64,000 nt of DNA from Daphnia pulex. Lineage: Eukaryota; Arthropoda; Branchiopoda; Diplostraca; Daphniidae. The stretch is from assembly GCF_021134715.1 (NCBI RefSeq), contig NC_060024.1, positions 11,036,001 to 11,100,000 on the forward strand, given 5' to 3'. Numbering within the stretch: position 1 is the first letter of the stretch; each line of letters starts with the position of its first letter. The position numbers were made by a program, and so were the translations under genes. This document shows, one piece after another, positions 14,119 through 27,611 of the stretch. The notes under the pieces are model-generated. The model was not told where the DNA came from. It saw only the letters and a list, made by a program, of their open reading frames with translations, and made no database searches.

Positions 14119-14142
14119 CAGCAGCAGCAGCAGCAGCAGCAG
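14119..14142. repeat. (CAG)8 microsatellite
   Basis: Eight perfect CAG triplets. They create Gln and Ser/Ala runs in the overlapping open frames, which are not genes. Confidence 0.9.
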
Positions 14143-16779
14143 TAGAGCTAGACAAAAAGGACGAATCAAAACGGGCCCCGGCACACTGTGGAAATTGTGC
14201 AAAAGTTTTGGCCACCGTCAAACATCATCATCATCATCATAGCCTTTGCTTTTATAACTCGATTAAGCTGGAACGTCGGTTGGGTTGGGAGGGGGGCATA
14301 ATCAAGTCGTAACAGCATGCATATAATATACTTTAGTCCCGCGTGCAGTTATACTTAACGTTATAGAGATATTATATATACATATTGTGTATATGTATAT
14401 CTCTAGTTTTCTGGCGGGCTGGAGGTTTATTATATGTACACACATAGAAGCGCTGATATTATAACGGGGTATATACACACACATGTCTAATAGTTTCTTA
14501 ACTTTTTCGAGTTGCAACTGTGCATGTATATAATCACGGCTGTAATAAAATCTGACTAAGAGAGCATCAGGCAGTATAGGCAGGAGTTTTGAAAACGAAG
14601 TTGATGATACCTCGCCAAATTGTCATATTATATTACAGCGGCTAAGTGTATTATAGCGTACTTGAAAAAGGGAAATAGTATAATAGAGAGAGAGCTCAGC
14701 ACACGTCTAATGGGGGGGGGATGCATCATGTTTGACCAGATTCGTTTGGGTTTCAATCGACAAAACTCTATATAACTGTTCAATTCTGATCGACTGTGAT
14801 GAGCTTATATATATTTGGTGTACATCCAAAAAGCCAGAACAAACAAATGGACTCGACTGGAAAAATGAGACCAGTCTTGTCACGTTCATCGAAAAGAATT
14901 GATCACCACGCTCTACTCTGCTTGTATACCGGCTCGTTTTTTTATTTTTCTTCTTCCCCCTCAACAAATTTCAATTCGAATTTTTTTTTTCTTTTCCAAA
15001 CACTCACGAATAAACAAATGACTAGTTTTGTTGTCCTTCCCAGAATCCTGTCTCGCCTTCAGCAAAAGAAAAAGATAATGTTTTTTTATTGATCGATCGT
15101 TCATTGATTTCCAAATTAGCTAAATTTTAAATAATAGCGCCATAAGCAATTAATTATAAGAGCAAATAAGGGAGGATATCAATTGTAAAAATTTTTAACT
15201 TTTTATCAATTCAAAGAAATGGGGGAATGTATTATTTCAATGGGGAAAATTATTAGCCCCCGACAAAAACTATATGGAGACGACGCCGGCTGACATCAAG
15301 TATAGCGCCGGCGTTTAATTGCTTTATGACGATGTGCCCAGTTGAGCCGGGCAGCGCACGAGAATAAATGTGTACACAAGAGCTGTGTGCTGGGCGTTTG
15401 TTCCAGGCCAGGCTATAGCAAAGAGAGCGGGGTTATACACTTCCCGCATTGCGTGTCAATCGTTGCGACCCGACGTCAACTCTCTTAAAACTTATTAGAA
15501 CAATAATATCACCAGTGCTGATGATGATATGCCCGGCCGTCTCTAATAATAATACATTATACGCTTAAATTATAGTACCCCCACTTTATATATGCGCACT
15601 ATACATATATACCACCCATGACATATTTGACAAACAATTGCGCACCGCATCCATTTATAGCCGGCACGAAATTATTTATTAATCCAATTTCTTTCTTTCT
15701 TTGGCTCTGCCATATCTACATAGGCCTAAACAAGTACTAGCACGGAATCAAGGTGCAATCATGTTAATCCTTAATGTTTCCGCCGTTCTTTTATTTTTTG
15801 TGTGTGTTTTATTATTTGAAAAAGAAAAGCTGCTGCCATCAGACAAGAGAGCGTCCAATAGTCAAGAGAGTCTTAAAGAGACGAGAGCCACTCTGCTCAA
15901 TTGAAAACTCCCGCAGCAGTAGCAGAGCAGCCGGCCGAGCTGGGATGAAATTCCCTCGGTGACCCTTGGTTTCTCGACATGTTTATGTCCGTCTTTTCTT
16001 TCATCCTCCCAAGCAGCATCCGCCCGAAAGAGAGAGCTCCAGCAATCGATCGAGCGTCTAATAATTCAGTCATTGTATTCATTTCTATTTCTTATTCCGT
16101 ATTATTATTACGACGAGATCCAGGCAGCCAGAAAAACGGTGGGAATATGTGTTTCCGGATGGCGGCCAGCAGGCCTATATAGTACAGACTTTCATTTCTT
16201 GATTGTTATTTAGTCGCCACACACATCTTAAATATCTTCTTCCTCATTTTGAAACAAACAAGAAAAATAATTTTTCCCTTACGCCGGAATGACTCTTCCG
16301 AGTAGAGTCGGAAGCGGCCAAGAAGAAAAACAAACCAAATTTTTCCTTCCATAGCCCAGTCAGTCAGTTTGTTAATAGTTAGACACACACAATATCAAGT
16401 CGATTAGAGGCTCCTCCAGCTTGTTAAGCGGAACGGGGAAAAGTAGAAAAACCGGAGGCAAAACAATCCAATTAAGTCATCCGGGCGGCGGTAATGTAGT
16501 ATGTGCACTGCAGTGTATAGCCAGCGTGTATTACCTTTGCGTGTATTAGCGTGAAAACCGCGCGCCTTACATTATATTTCAAAAACAACGAACCTGGAAA
16601 AAGACAGAAAAATTACAAAACGGAAAATGGTAGGGAGAGAAAAGAAGAAGATAAAACGGAATATAATGGACTCGCTCGGCATATAGACGAAGGAAAAAAA
16701 GCGGAAGAAATAAAAAGAAAATTCAATCCGCATCCCCCACCCTCACTTTTGGGCTTTGCCCTTCTTTTCTTCTATTTCT

Positions 16780-17257
16780 TTTTCCAAAAAGAACCAATGG
16801 CAGTTGAATAGGCGGACCAATGGCGAGCGGTGGTGCCAGCCCGCAAGCTCCTCCCACCACCTCACGTGACTTTGTGTGTGGGGATGAAAGGGGAGGGGAG
16901 GGAGAAAACGGGTCCCGAAGAGCGTTCAAGTCACTTGACATGAGAGGCAGATTACACAGCGATCCGGCACTCAGTCGCTGACTAACTGCAAGTCACAAAA
17001 GTCGTCGCCGTTTCACCGTTCCCCCCCCCCCGTCATTCACGCACCAAGTCAATCAGTCACATCGCCGTCAATCAGTTTCGTTGGTTTTGTTTGTTCATTT
17101 GTTTTTCGTTCATTTATAGAATTTTGAAATATTTTATTCCGGCCGGAATTGAATTGAATAAATCAGTCAATCCCTCCGTTGTCTTAAAAAAGTGAAACAT
17201 ATTCGTGCGGGATCCAGTGTGCCACACCACAAGTGAATTCCGGCGTAATTTTGCGTA
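16780..17257 (+). promoter_or_regulatory. Promoter and 5' leader of the Tlx/C15 gene
   Basis: Two CCAATGGC motifs lie close together near 16,794 and 16,818, in the usual place for CCAAT boxes. About 150 bp further on, a TCAGT arthropod-type initiator lies near 16,971, giving a 5' leader of roughly 290 nt before the start codon at 17,258. No TATA box is obvious at the right distance. The motifs are seen; the transcription start is inferred. Confidence 0.4.
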
Positions 17258-20200
17258 ATGACACTGGACAGTCAGGTGATGACCTGTCCTGTTAACAAGA
17301 TGGCAGTCTCGGCCTCACCCCGTACCAACAACACGACCAGCAGTGCCGGAAGTGGATTGAGTTTTAGCATTTCTAGACTCTTGGAAAAAGCTACGGCCAA
17401 TGACAATTCCGCCTCGGCTCATCCGCTGGAGATTAAACCGTCGGCTACGGTCAAGTCCAACAGCAACCCGAAAGTGACAGCAGCGGCTGCGGCTGAATTG
17501 TTGCTCAGCCGAGAAAGTCCGCCGGAATCGCCGCTGGAAGTGGACGACGAGATGGGCGAGGACATGAGTGACGTGGACGACGATGAGGACGTCAAAGTCA
17601 ACGATTCCGGCGACGAGGAATCGGCCGGATCTCGACCGGACGATTCGAAAATGCCTGACTATTCTAGTCATCCGCCGCATCCGTCGATGGGCATCGACTG
17701 GTACGCCCTCTACGCCCTGCAACAACAGCAACACCAACAACACCACGGCATGATTCCGTCGCATTTGATGCAGCACCACCACAATTCCGGCGCCTTTGCC
17801 AACAGCCAACGCGGAGGGCCTTCCGGCGGCATGTTGAACATGAGCGCCGGCACTTACCTCAGCTATCCGTCGACACCCGGATCGACGGGTACGAACGCCG
17901 GTTCCGGCGGTGGGGCGTCTTCCGGCGGTTACCCCGGCGGCCCGCCACCTCCTCCGCACGGATTATCTTCGTCATCTCAACACTCGCCGCTGTCGCCGGC
18001 CAGTCTCCATCACCACCACCACATGAGTGGCGGACTCAATCCGGCCGGAATTCCCAACGCCTTTGCCGCTCTACTGGAAGCCACCGTCTTCAAGGATCGA
18101 TTAGCCGCAGGTAATAATCATCATAGCGGGGAATGTTGGGTTGTTTATTCTTTTAAAAAAAAAGCGCGCGTGATTTGAATTTTCTAAAATGAAACTTTCA
18201 TTTCGCACGACACGGATGATAAATCGAGCGAAAATTGTCGCTCAACCGCCGACGACACTATAGACACACACACAGCAGCAGAGGATAGTATGAGAGACCT
18301 ATCAAATAAAAGTCGACGCTAAATTATTCATGATATCGTCATAAAGGCCCAGGCCCCCTTCCATTTGAAAAAGAGAAACAGAGTCTCACAAATTTTGTAT
18401 CACCTTTATTTTTTATTCCCCTGGAATCTTTGATGCGTTTATTACGACGTGGACTCTCTGCTGCTGGCTGTATAGACGTATGTGTATTATAGACACACAC
18501 AGACGGCGAGCTCTTTGACATGTATATACAGTAGCTGTCTAGCTATTGTATCAATGGCCGTTTGGGGCTGCTGCTGCTGCTGCTGGAATCGAAAAAAAAG
18601 AATAATCATTTTGAAATGTATATAACACATATCTCTTGACTCGCTTGGGGGGGGGTTGTGCTGTGCCCATGACGAATGATCCGGACATTCAACGTGACGC
18701 CCCAGCGACGCAAGTGGATTGCTCTTTATGCATATGTTGAATATTAAAAAGAGAATCCATATACGCCAGCATCTCGAGAGAGAGTCACAGAGTCACAGCT
18801 AGTCTGAGAGATATTATATGAAATAGTAATGGCCAAAGCACTTTGAACTTATTGGCGCTTCTGCTGGGCCGCCGGTCCCACATTTTATTTGACACCTCTT
18901 TTTTTAGTTCAAGTTTTTTATTTCAACTCTTTTACATAATTGTAACGTCGATGTAAAATGACATTTTTGGAAATGTTTTTTTCAGGATTTCCGTTGGCCA
19001 GACGCATCGGCCATCCGTACCAGCAGCGAACGCCGCCCAAGAGGAAAAAACCTCGCACTTCATTCACTCGTTTACAGGTGAGCATAGTCGATTTGCTTTT
19101 CGCGATCAATCATTGATTAATTACTTTCGGTGGACACGGCAGCACCGAAACGATTCGCTAGAACACCCATTACATTCGCCGTCGGGGTGAATGGCTATAG
19201 TCGACTGACGTCAACTTATTATTTTATTAAAGAGTCTTGATTGTCTCCTTGAAACCAAGTTGTATAATTCATTGATTTATTTTTACGCTACGACCCAAAA
19301 AAAGGTGTGCGAGTTGGAGAAGCGATTCCACAAGCAGAAATACCTGGCGTCTGCTGAACGCGCCGCCCTGGCCAAACTGCTCAAGATGACCGACGCCCAG
19401 GTGAAAACCTGGTTCCAAAATCGCCGCACCAAATGGAGGTCAGTGATGATAATAATATTACCAAAACTAAACCGACCGAAATTCCTGAACGCGCGGGTTA
19501 TTCAATTTAAAATTTAAAATAAAAAGAGAGGGGGGCCAAAAAGGAGGAGCAACTTCATTATCAATAGACGATTGATTGACACTCCCCTAAAGCTATACAT
19601 ACAAAAACTCCCGGCTCCTGCTGCTGCTTTGTAGTTTCAATAATGTGTATAAAAACCTATTTAAAGTCAGACACACACAGCACAATAGTGCGCTCTGTTG
19701 TTTTCAAACGTATTTTGGATGGGAAGAGAGTTTGTTTTGTTTTATTTCCTATCGGCAACATTCCCCCCCTCCTGCTGTCCCGCTGAAAATGGCTGGCGCG
19801 CCATTTAAAAAAAACATCAGCTTTACACGAGCACTTTCAGCTGCAGCTATTGCATTTGTATTTCACCAAGTGCCTGATTGTCATTCAAAATGGCCGTCTA
19901 CATTATTCACCGCCGACGTGCCAATCAGATAACGAACGAGGAGGACGGGGGGGAAGCCCAAGGCAATATATACAACAGTGTGTGTATATCTACGTGCATG
20001 GCGTCGTCGTCGTCGTCGAAACAAAGTTTCTTCTTCTTTTGGTTGTATATATGTTATATTCTCTCGGCTGGTTTGCCGTGTGCTGGTTCTATCTCTCTAC
20101 TTTGCGAGCTGATCGAGAGTCGCATTATTATCTGTCGACGCGGGATTGTCTTAATTGTTCACGGCTGATTACGGGAACGACGAAGATCGTTTGCTAAAGG

Positions 20201-23200
20201 GCGCCAAGTTCATCCAGACGTTTTTATTTCTTCTTCTTCTTTGGCTGCCGCCCGTCGTGTGTACTGTAGTCTTCTTTCCCCTCTTCTTCTCTCTCGTGTG
20301 TGTCTTTTTTATTTTTCAAATTGTTTGAGTGGGCCCATTTGTCTGTCGCTAGTCGTTGGCGCCGGCCGCAAAAAAAAAACCCACCCAGGATGGTGGGCGC
20401 CACCTCCCAGAGCAGGTTCTTCCAGCTAAAACTAAAATGGTTTAAAAAGAAAAAGAAAAGAAATACTTTTTTTTCCGTTTGAGATTGTAATGTAAAGATG
20501 ATAATCTAAAATGCGTAAATCATCATCACTTTATTTTCCCAATTTGAATGGCGACTTTTTTTAAAAAAAGGACTTTTATTTGTCGTTGCGCCATTAGATT
20601 TGATATTGGCTAGTCGCTTTAAAAATGGTGGCGATGTAATATTAAAAAAGGGAAGAAGAGAACAGGTTTTTTGTTTCTGAATGCGAATCATTTATTCCAT
20701 CAACAGAGCCGCAAAACAATCGCAGAAAACATGGGTCGTGTGTGAGAGGGGATATTATAATACTATCACGAAAGAAATTCCGATTGATTCACGACTGGTT
20801 ATTTATTGATTATTGCTGATGTGTCCTTGGGCGTTTTTCCCCCTTTGATATTTTGAACAGTGGGGTTTCTTGATGTTACGTCATAGCACACAAGTCTAGC
20901 TAATGCGCCATGACTTGTCCGGCGAGGTATTAAATGGGAGTCTAATCTACACGATCCATCAATCGAATAAGTCCATATGTCATGCGTCTTCCTATTAGAG
21001 TCGTTGCGCTACTGTCGCCTATGTAAATTTCAACCATCTGAAATTTCATTTTGATTTGTGGCTCAAAATCTATCCACAAACTTGTTTTATTTTTTTCTGT
21101 GTGGGTATACAATACCAGTACGAACGGTCTCAATTTCAGTTTGTTTTAGTTAAAAAAAAGGTCCTTAATCGAAAGAGCATGTTGCGGGTCCACACGATAA
21201 AAAAAAAAGAGCGCGGGCTATTTGAAAAACTATTAAAAACTAAACCAGCAGCCAAAAAGAAGAAGCTATGGTTTTTTTTCTTTTCTCGTCTATATACTAT
21301 TTTTGTATGAGAGCGTCTTATTGCGCTGTTTGATATACTCAGCAGCAGAGTGGGGCGACCGTCGTCGTCGCCGTGTCTCTCCAACAGGACACATCCATCA
21401 GTCGGTGGGAGAGACACGGAAACCTGCTCCTCTCTGCTGATGGCCTCCACTTCTTATCGGAGTTGAAAGAAGAAGAAGAAGAAGAGTCTCGTCGTCGTCC
21501 ATTTTGCCTTTTATTTTAAATTTTTTCTAAACGGTGGGATTGCGCTCGCGCGCGCGCGCAACAATCAATTAACTTGTTTTTTCTCTTCTCTGGAAGAAGA
21601 AAATTGTTAAGTGGATCGGCTAGCTCTCTGTAGGAGATTGTGTGTGATACATTGGAGACCAGGCTGCTTCAAAACCTTGGGCTCTAAACTGTTTTTAGTG
21701 GAGACCGAGATAAGGTGGGGCCCCATTAAGGGCGGTCCACCTTTTTTTCCCAATAGCCATCGACTTTTCAAAGTTTGAATTGTTTTCTGATTTATTTTCT
21801 GATAATCGCCCAGTCAATATTTGTCCCAATTATTTTGCGCGGTATCATTTGCCTTTTTCTTTTAAATTTCCCGCTCTATTGTCTTTTTGATATAATATGT
21901 CACGCCGAACCACGCCGAAAAAAAGAGAAGGTCGAGAATTAGCGCTGTGTGTGGCGTTTGTTGGAACCGGCTTTTTAATGGCGCCACTTTTGAAAATAAA
22001 AGCTCGCCAGAGAAAGAGAGAGACACCGACAGCATTCTCTTTCGTTTTTGTTTATTTCCAGGCGCGGTGTGTACATAAATACGTAAATAAAGATGGGCTA
22101 GCTCTATACTCTAAAAACCATCGTCTCTCTCTTTTCTTTCTTTGTGGAAATATATTTAATTTCGGGGTTTCACGAGTATAGACAGAAGTCGAAACACGAA
22201 AGACCCACCCGTTATTGTCGGCCCTTTTTTCTTTATTTCTCCGACACTCGTTAACCTACACACCCAAACAACTGTACATTTGTGTAATTTGGAAGACTCC
22301 TCAGCTAGACAAACTATTTATACACCTGAAGACTACACCTTTGTACTACACACTTATTATTCGATGACATTTACACATCACAAGTATACAAGCGCTGCGC
22401 TCCTTTTCAAAGCTGGGGTTGAATGGGCTTATCCAGTCTAGAAAAAATACAGCAGAAAATCTAATCGGCGGTGAAAGTAAAATATATAAAACCGAAAAAA
22501 GGGACAACACACACACACAACGGTTGTTCTTTGTTTTGTTTGTTATTTATTTTTTTCTTTCACCGACGGCCAATCAGTTTGGGTATATCATTCCTGAGGA
22601 GGAGGGGGACAACAATCGCTAATGGATTGCTTGTCGGTCATTTAATGACCCCAGCAACTGGTTAAACTCTAAAGTTTCCAACCCACTTTTGAAACGAGAG
22701 AACTAGTTATATTTCATTTAAATTTGTATAGTTTTGCATTATAAATGTTTTTGATTTTGTCGATTATTATTCGGCCCTGAAATAAAAAATTATTTTCCAA
22801 TTTTTTGGGTTATTTATTTTAAAAGAGCAGAGAAATGGGGTGAATAGGGCAGCGCTGCTGGAGGAACGTAGGAATGTTATGCGCAGCTTATCGATAAAGT
22901 GAAATATCCAGTAAGCGATATGACGTGAAATGCCTGGGTTGCTGTTGCTGCTGCTGTCGTCCGTCTGATTGATTGCCGTTCACTCTCTCTCTGTCTCAGT
23001 CTCGACACAATGAAATGCATCTATATAAGAGCTGCAGTTGCTGCTGCTGCTGCCCCCCTCGTCCTCCGTTTGATAGCTCTTGATGGTAACAAGCCATTAG
23101 GCTACCGAGTTTGGTATGAGACGCCAGCCAAAGAGTGGCTGTGGCCCAGCCAGCGCAGCACACAAACCGACCGGTCAGTCCAGCAGTTCACAGAAAAAAC

Positions 23201-24256
23201 CCAACTCCCTCCAGCAGCAGCAGCAGCAGCTCTTATAGAGAAAAAGGGGAGGAAAAAGGTTCCTTTCTTAACAGTTTCTTAACAGCTCCTCTTCTCTAGA
23301 TACTCTAGCTATATAGCTGTGTGTTTTGGTGTGTTGTTCAACTTTTCAGTTAGGCCATTAATTTGACGTAATAAAAGAGCTGCTGACTGCTGCTGCTGCA
23401 GACTGATGGGCAAGAGCGAGTGGCGACCGGTCAGGAAAAACGCTCTCGATGTCTTTTAACGAGACGACCTGAAATTATGCAAATTAATCCGATTATAACC
23501 CTTTTATGCAAATGAATGCGCATACACACAAACCGAGCGCGCTCCTCTTTTTTCTTTTTGGGTGGATGGAATACAACACGAAATTCCTCGACTGTTGTGT
23601 GACCCGTTTCGTCACCCATGCTGGATTTTGGTTTTCTATTCCTTCTGGGGGCTCTTTAACCTTTTGGTGGTGAGTGGGTGTTGGACCAGTTCGTGTTACA
23701 CATCCATCAGCTGGCGACACAACGAGGAGCGCGGAGCCTCTGATGTCGCTTAGACCCTGTGATTATTTAAGTTCAACTAGCCGCTTTTGCTGGCCTTTCA
23801 AAAATTGGTTGAGCTCCTCCTCCGGCGCGAGATGATTGATTTGAAAAACAAATGAATTCATAAAATAAAACGTGTAGTATAATTTGTTTTTTTAATTATT
23901 TACACAGGCGCCAGACGGCCGAGGAAAGAGAAGCTGAGCGCCAAGCGGCCAATCGATTGATGTTATCCATCCAGGCGGAAGCCATGACAAAGACGCTCTA
24001 TCCGGTGACGTCAGGAGCCCCCGCTGCTGCTCAGCGATCGTCATCGTCTATGCAACACCACGAAACGTCACCCCCAGCACCCACTCAGCAGGTCCACGGC
24101 AGCAACAACAACAACAGGCAGCAACAACCGGATTTGCGCGGCAGTCCCACCGCCACTTCACTCAACGCCCTGCAAAGTTTGCAACCGTGGGCGGAATCTG
24201 CGTCATCGGATCCTGGCAACAGATCCTCACCTGGATATCATCACCATCACCATTGA
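17258..24256 (+). CDS. C15: Tlx/C15 (HOX11-like) homeobox transcription factor, 4 coding exons
   Basis: Coding exons are 17,258-18,110, 18,986-19,077, 19,305-19,438 and 23,908-24,256, giving 475 residues. The homeodomain spans about residues 304-363 and is split over exons 2-4. It shows Arg5, Phe8, Leu16, Phe20 and WFQNRR, plus Thr47 (VKTWFQN), the hallmark of the TLX family. The flanking [20 protein letters not shown] and [12 protein letters not shown] are also TLX-typical. Near residue 34, [10 protein letters not shown] resembles an eh1 Groucho-binding motif. The rest of exon 1 is low complexity (Ala, acidic, Gln/His, Gly/Ser/Pro), and the protein ends in five His. In flies the orthologue clawless patterns distal legs; vertebrate TLX genes act in spleen and neurons. 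It is a nuclear DNA-binding protein. The acceptor of exon 3 is unusual in being A-rich. The next-best alternative is another NK-like homeobox gene, which the Thr47 signature argues against. Confidence 0.95.
19439..23907 (+). other. Large third intron of the Tlx/C15 gene
   Basis: This 4.47-kb intron interrupts the homeodomain between Trp and Arg of TKWRRQT. Open frames inside it are short and low in complexity, with CTG/GAA/TCG triplet runs (for example near 19,997, 21,468 and 23,032), and none resembles a protein. A nested gene is not seen. The size contrasts with the 60-90-bp introns of most genes here, and regulatory elements are plausible. Confidence 0.7.
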
Positions 24257-27095
24257 TTTTTGATCAAAACCAATTCATATTAGTTTCAAATCTCCGCTCG
24301 ATTCATTTTTTAAAAATCCAAATCAAATTTTGGCGCCCAAAAAATTTAGTTTTTCGAAAAATTTCAGTTCACAAAATAAAATAAAAAATAAACGAAACTT
24401 TTTGTTTGTTTTCAATGTTCACACGCTTTTCGCACAATATAATGTTCACAATTTTCTCTATTTCTGTAATCTCAGTTTTTCAAAAATTTAAACAGAATTT
24501 TTTTGTTTTTCTTCTTTTTGAATTTATTTGTAAATAAATGTCAATATGTTGTTTGTTTCTTCACCCCTTTTTGTGTGTGTGTATGCGTGTGTATGTGTGG
24601 TTGGACGATGTGTAGCTTTCGACCTGTTGGGCTTCCCGACCGATGTTTTAAATAACCCACCTGGAGATGATGATGAAGCGAGCTAAATGCGTTAGAAAGA
24701 CCAAAATCGTTTCATTTCAAATTCCTCAACCAAATTATTATTTTTTCGATCCCATCCATGAAATAAAAAGGCAACTTTCCATCTGCGGCTCCCTCCTTTT
24801 ACTTTTCCAAAATATCTGTGTGCATGTGATTCTCTCCGTGTGTCTGTGAAATTGTCCGTGTGTGTTTATTTCCCGCGACCTCAATTATCGACACCTTAAC
24901 CAACAATAACAATCAGAATAACAATAAAAACAACAAAACAAAAAAACCAAAATCGTCAGCCTTCGTCCTAAATGTCCACGATCCGGTTGATTTCGAAAAT
25001 CCGGCGAGAGGGTGGTCGGCATATAAAAACTGACACCTTCTCTTATAATACATTCTTAGATATATATTTATAGGTGTCGGAAAAGAAATGTGGACAACCT
25101 CCCCCGCGCCCAACACATCCGAAAAAAAACCCCAAAAGAAAATTGAAGCGAAAAGGGAAAAACATGTATTATATAGTAGTAGTTCCTTTACACTTCATGA
25201 GGGTCAATCATCCAGAGCTGCTAAGTGGTCTATCTAGTGTTTTCTGATATTTTTCTTCTTATAGTTATGCGGCGGCGGCAGGACACCAAAAAGATGTAAC
25301 GGTTTGAACAGAAAACGATGAGAAAAAGCCCTGCAGTTAAAGACGGAATAATACACAACAATAGCAATAGCTAGCATCTCTCTCTTTATCGTCTGTGTGC
25401 ATGTCGTCGTTTGGCCCTGCGCTATGCGCTGAGAGAGTCGCGGCGCGGCGTTCAATTCCTTTCACACAAACGAGCCAAATAGCCCGCGAGAAGTTGAGAA
25501 ACTTTCTTCTTCTTCTCCGATCTTCAAATAGCTCCAAGACAGCTGAATTACTACATTCTTTTGGGTCTTTTATCAGGGGGGTTTGGTTTTTATTTTATTC
25601 GGGAAACCCAACAGCAGCAGCAGCGGGGTCGTCCCGCCCGATTGATAGACTTTGAAAAAATGTGTGTGTGTGTTTTTTAAAAATTTAAATATCTAACGAT
25701 GCGCGCTTTATATATTGATGTTGCGCGCTCTTTGCGCCGTGTGGCCGGACGAAGCGTGGCGGCGGCAGCGGCGGCATTCGGGTGACGAAATCACACGGTA
25801 GCCATGTTTCTTTTTTTTTTCCTTTTTTTGTTCTTTTATTACCATTATTGATAATACCTCGGCATTGTTATATTACAGGGGGCGGCTTTTTTTTTATTTT
25901 CCAATAGTTTGTCTCTACACTCAAAGACCGCTGCTGGCTGGCTGGCTCTTTTTTTATTTTCTATTCTTTATTCTTATTTTTTTACGACTACCATTTATTG
26001 ATTTTCGATACGTTCGAATGCCGCGCGGTAGAGATTCCGTGTCAGTTTCCTTTTTTTTCTTTTCTACGATTTATAAAATATTTTTTTATTTTTTTTTTGT
26101 ATTTTTTAACCGAGAAATTTGAAACATTAACTGAATCTCCGCGACGAGTTGACGTTGTGTGTTGTACCGTACGCGTATCATAATAATATTCTCCCCCATG
26201 TAGTTATTAGACACGGCATTGATACCGAATTACAACGTACATACACACACTGTATATAGCGTGCTGCCGTCTGTTTACAGATGGGCCTATAAGGGCCGCA
26301 GCCCCCCCCCAACGGAAAGTTATTGTCATTGGCGTGTCACTTGTCACTGGACTACCAAAAACCCTCCCCTGACGAAAAGAATTCCCGGCCAAAAAGCTAC
26401 TTGTGTTACACTGAGCTGCACAAGTCAAGAGAGAACACCAGCAAACAGGAGGATATAGAAGAAAGAACCCAAAAATGAAAATCAAATGGGCGCTGTTCAC
26501 AAAGAGTCGCTACTTTTTGTGTTGGAAACCGGAGGTTATATTCGCCGGTGAATGTAATATGTGCGAGCGCGGACGACGACGACGGCCGAGCAGCGCAGCG
26601 CGTCGGACCAAATCGCATTCCTCATTTTTACTTTATTCTTTATTTTTTTTCCCGCTGCTGCTATCTCATCATTTCAGTGTCCTGTCATAAACGACTTCAA
26701 ATTCGTAATTTTTTTTTCTTTTTTTTCCCGGGGTCGACAAAGGGCCAAACTTTTTCTTCTTCGCCAACCATCGAGTTATATAATGTTTTTTGAATTTGAT
26801 TATAGCGTGACTCGTGTTTGTTGGCCGATCTGACATTATTATTTACGTGTGTACAAACAGACGAGGCCGTTTGACGTCGGCATCTGAATTAGAGAGAGAT
26901 GACAGTGTGTCTAGTATTCAGTTTTATTTTTCGTTTATTTATTTCCATCTTGAGATAATAATAATTCCAACCTCTTTATAATATGTCCGCTGACGGGGTC
27001 GTAGACACGCAATTTTGTCGTGTGGGCATTTCAATTGAACGAGGACGAATTTCTTTTTTTCACACACACAAAATATTATATCTATAAATATAATC
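24257..27095. other. 3' region of Tlx/C15 and intergenic DNA
   Basis: The 3' untranslated region of the homeobox gene probably extends through AATAAA-type signals near 24,375-24,392 or further ones near 24,534. Beyond that no gene is recognised; the DNA is T-rich on the plus strand, with GT/AC and TTC runs. Corazonin converges from the other side, and its poly(A) site must lie below 27,096. Confidence 0.5.
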
Positions 27096-27611
27096 TTAAT
27101 GAATAACGTCAATGAGTGGGTTGTCGTCGGATTTGGCGTCCTTGTTCTTCAAGACGGAGCCCAGCGACGTGGCCAATTTGGCGCAATGGCTAACGTGGAC
27201 GAGCCAAGAATCTCCGTCCTCGTTCACCTGTTGTCGTCATGGCAACCAACCGAAATGAGCATGAAATCCCTTTTTAGAAAAAGTGACGCAAGAACACACT
27301 ATAAGAAATACCTTTTCGCTGTTGACTCTGTAACGGCTCCAATCCTCGAAGGAATTGCTCCTGAATTCTGCAGGGACGACGATGGGGTGTCCATTGCGCT
27401 GGATCCATTGCTGCTGCTGCTGGACGAAAGAAGGATCGGAACGTTTGCGACCGTTGGTCCAGCCTCTGCTGTACCTGCACTCGGGCAATCAGATTGGCGG
27501 GGAAATGAATTATTTGTGAACAAAGTGAAATCGAATGGAACTCAACTGAAATGTCTGGGCCATGGCGGACACGACGACTAGGAGCAGGACGAAATACAGA
27601 CGGACAGCCAT
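27096..27611 (-). CDS. Crz: Corazonin preprohormone, 3 coding exons
   Basis: Minus-strand exons are 27,611-27,547, 27,474-27,312 and 27,227-27,096, giving 119 residues. Residues 1-18 form a clear signal peptide, directly followed by QTFQYSRGWTN, the [Arg7]-corazonin sequence, and then the amidation and dibasic cleavage signal GRKR. Corazonin is a secreted neuropeptide acting on a G-protein-coupled receptor of the GnRH superfamily, linked in arthropods to stress, ecdysis, metabolism and pigmentation. The C-terminal spacer peptide of about 86 residues is not conserved, as usual. Intron 1 (72 bp, GTTGAG donor) cuts the hormone within codon 22 (Q4 of the peptide), so no single open frame shows it. 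Intron 2 is 84 bp. All three exons join in frame and end in TAA. A plus-strand open frame of 160 codons over the same place is a shadow. Confidence 0.95.

Larger units (their letters stand above)
2700..16960. other. Long gene-poor region upstream of the homeobox gene
   Basis: About 14 kb hold no recognisable protein-coding exon on either strand. The open frames are short, low-complexity or antisense to simple repeats, such as Gln or Ala runs read from CAG/CTG tracts. The DNA is rich in microsatellites (GA near 6,059, CTG near 8,385, CAG at 14,119, ATC near 14,225), TATATA tracts and the recurring string AGGCCTATAT or close variants. Developmental homeobox genes commonly have long regulatory flanks, so this is a candidate enhancer region, but no individual enhancer can be named from sequence alone. 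Confidence 0.6.

Noticed and set aside
17315-17959. 214-codon minus-strand open frame rich in Arg
   Set aside because: Antisense to exon 1 of the homeobox gene; its composition simply mirrors the repeated codons of the sense strand.
27099-27581. 160-codon plus-strand open frame
   Set aside because: It is antisense to the three corazonin exons, which show signal peptide, hormone, cleavage site and splice sites. The plus frame has no family similarity.
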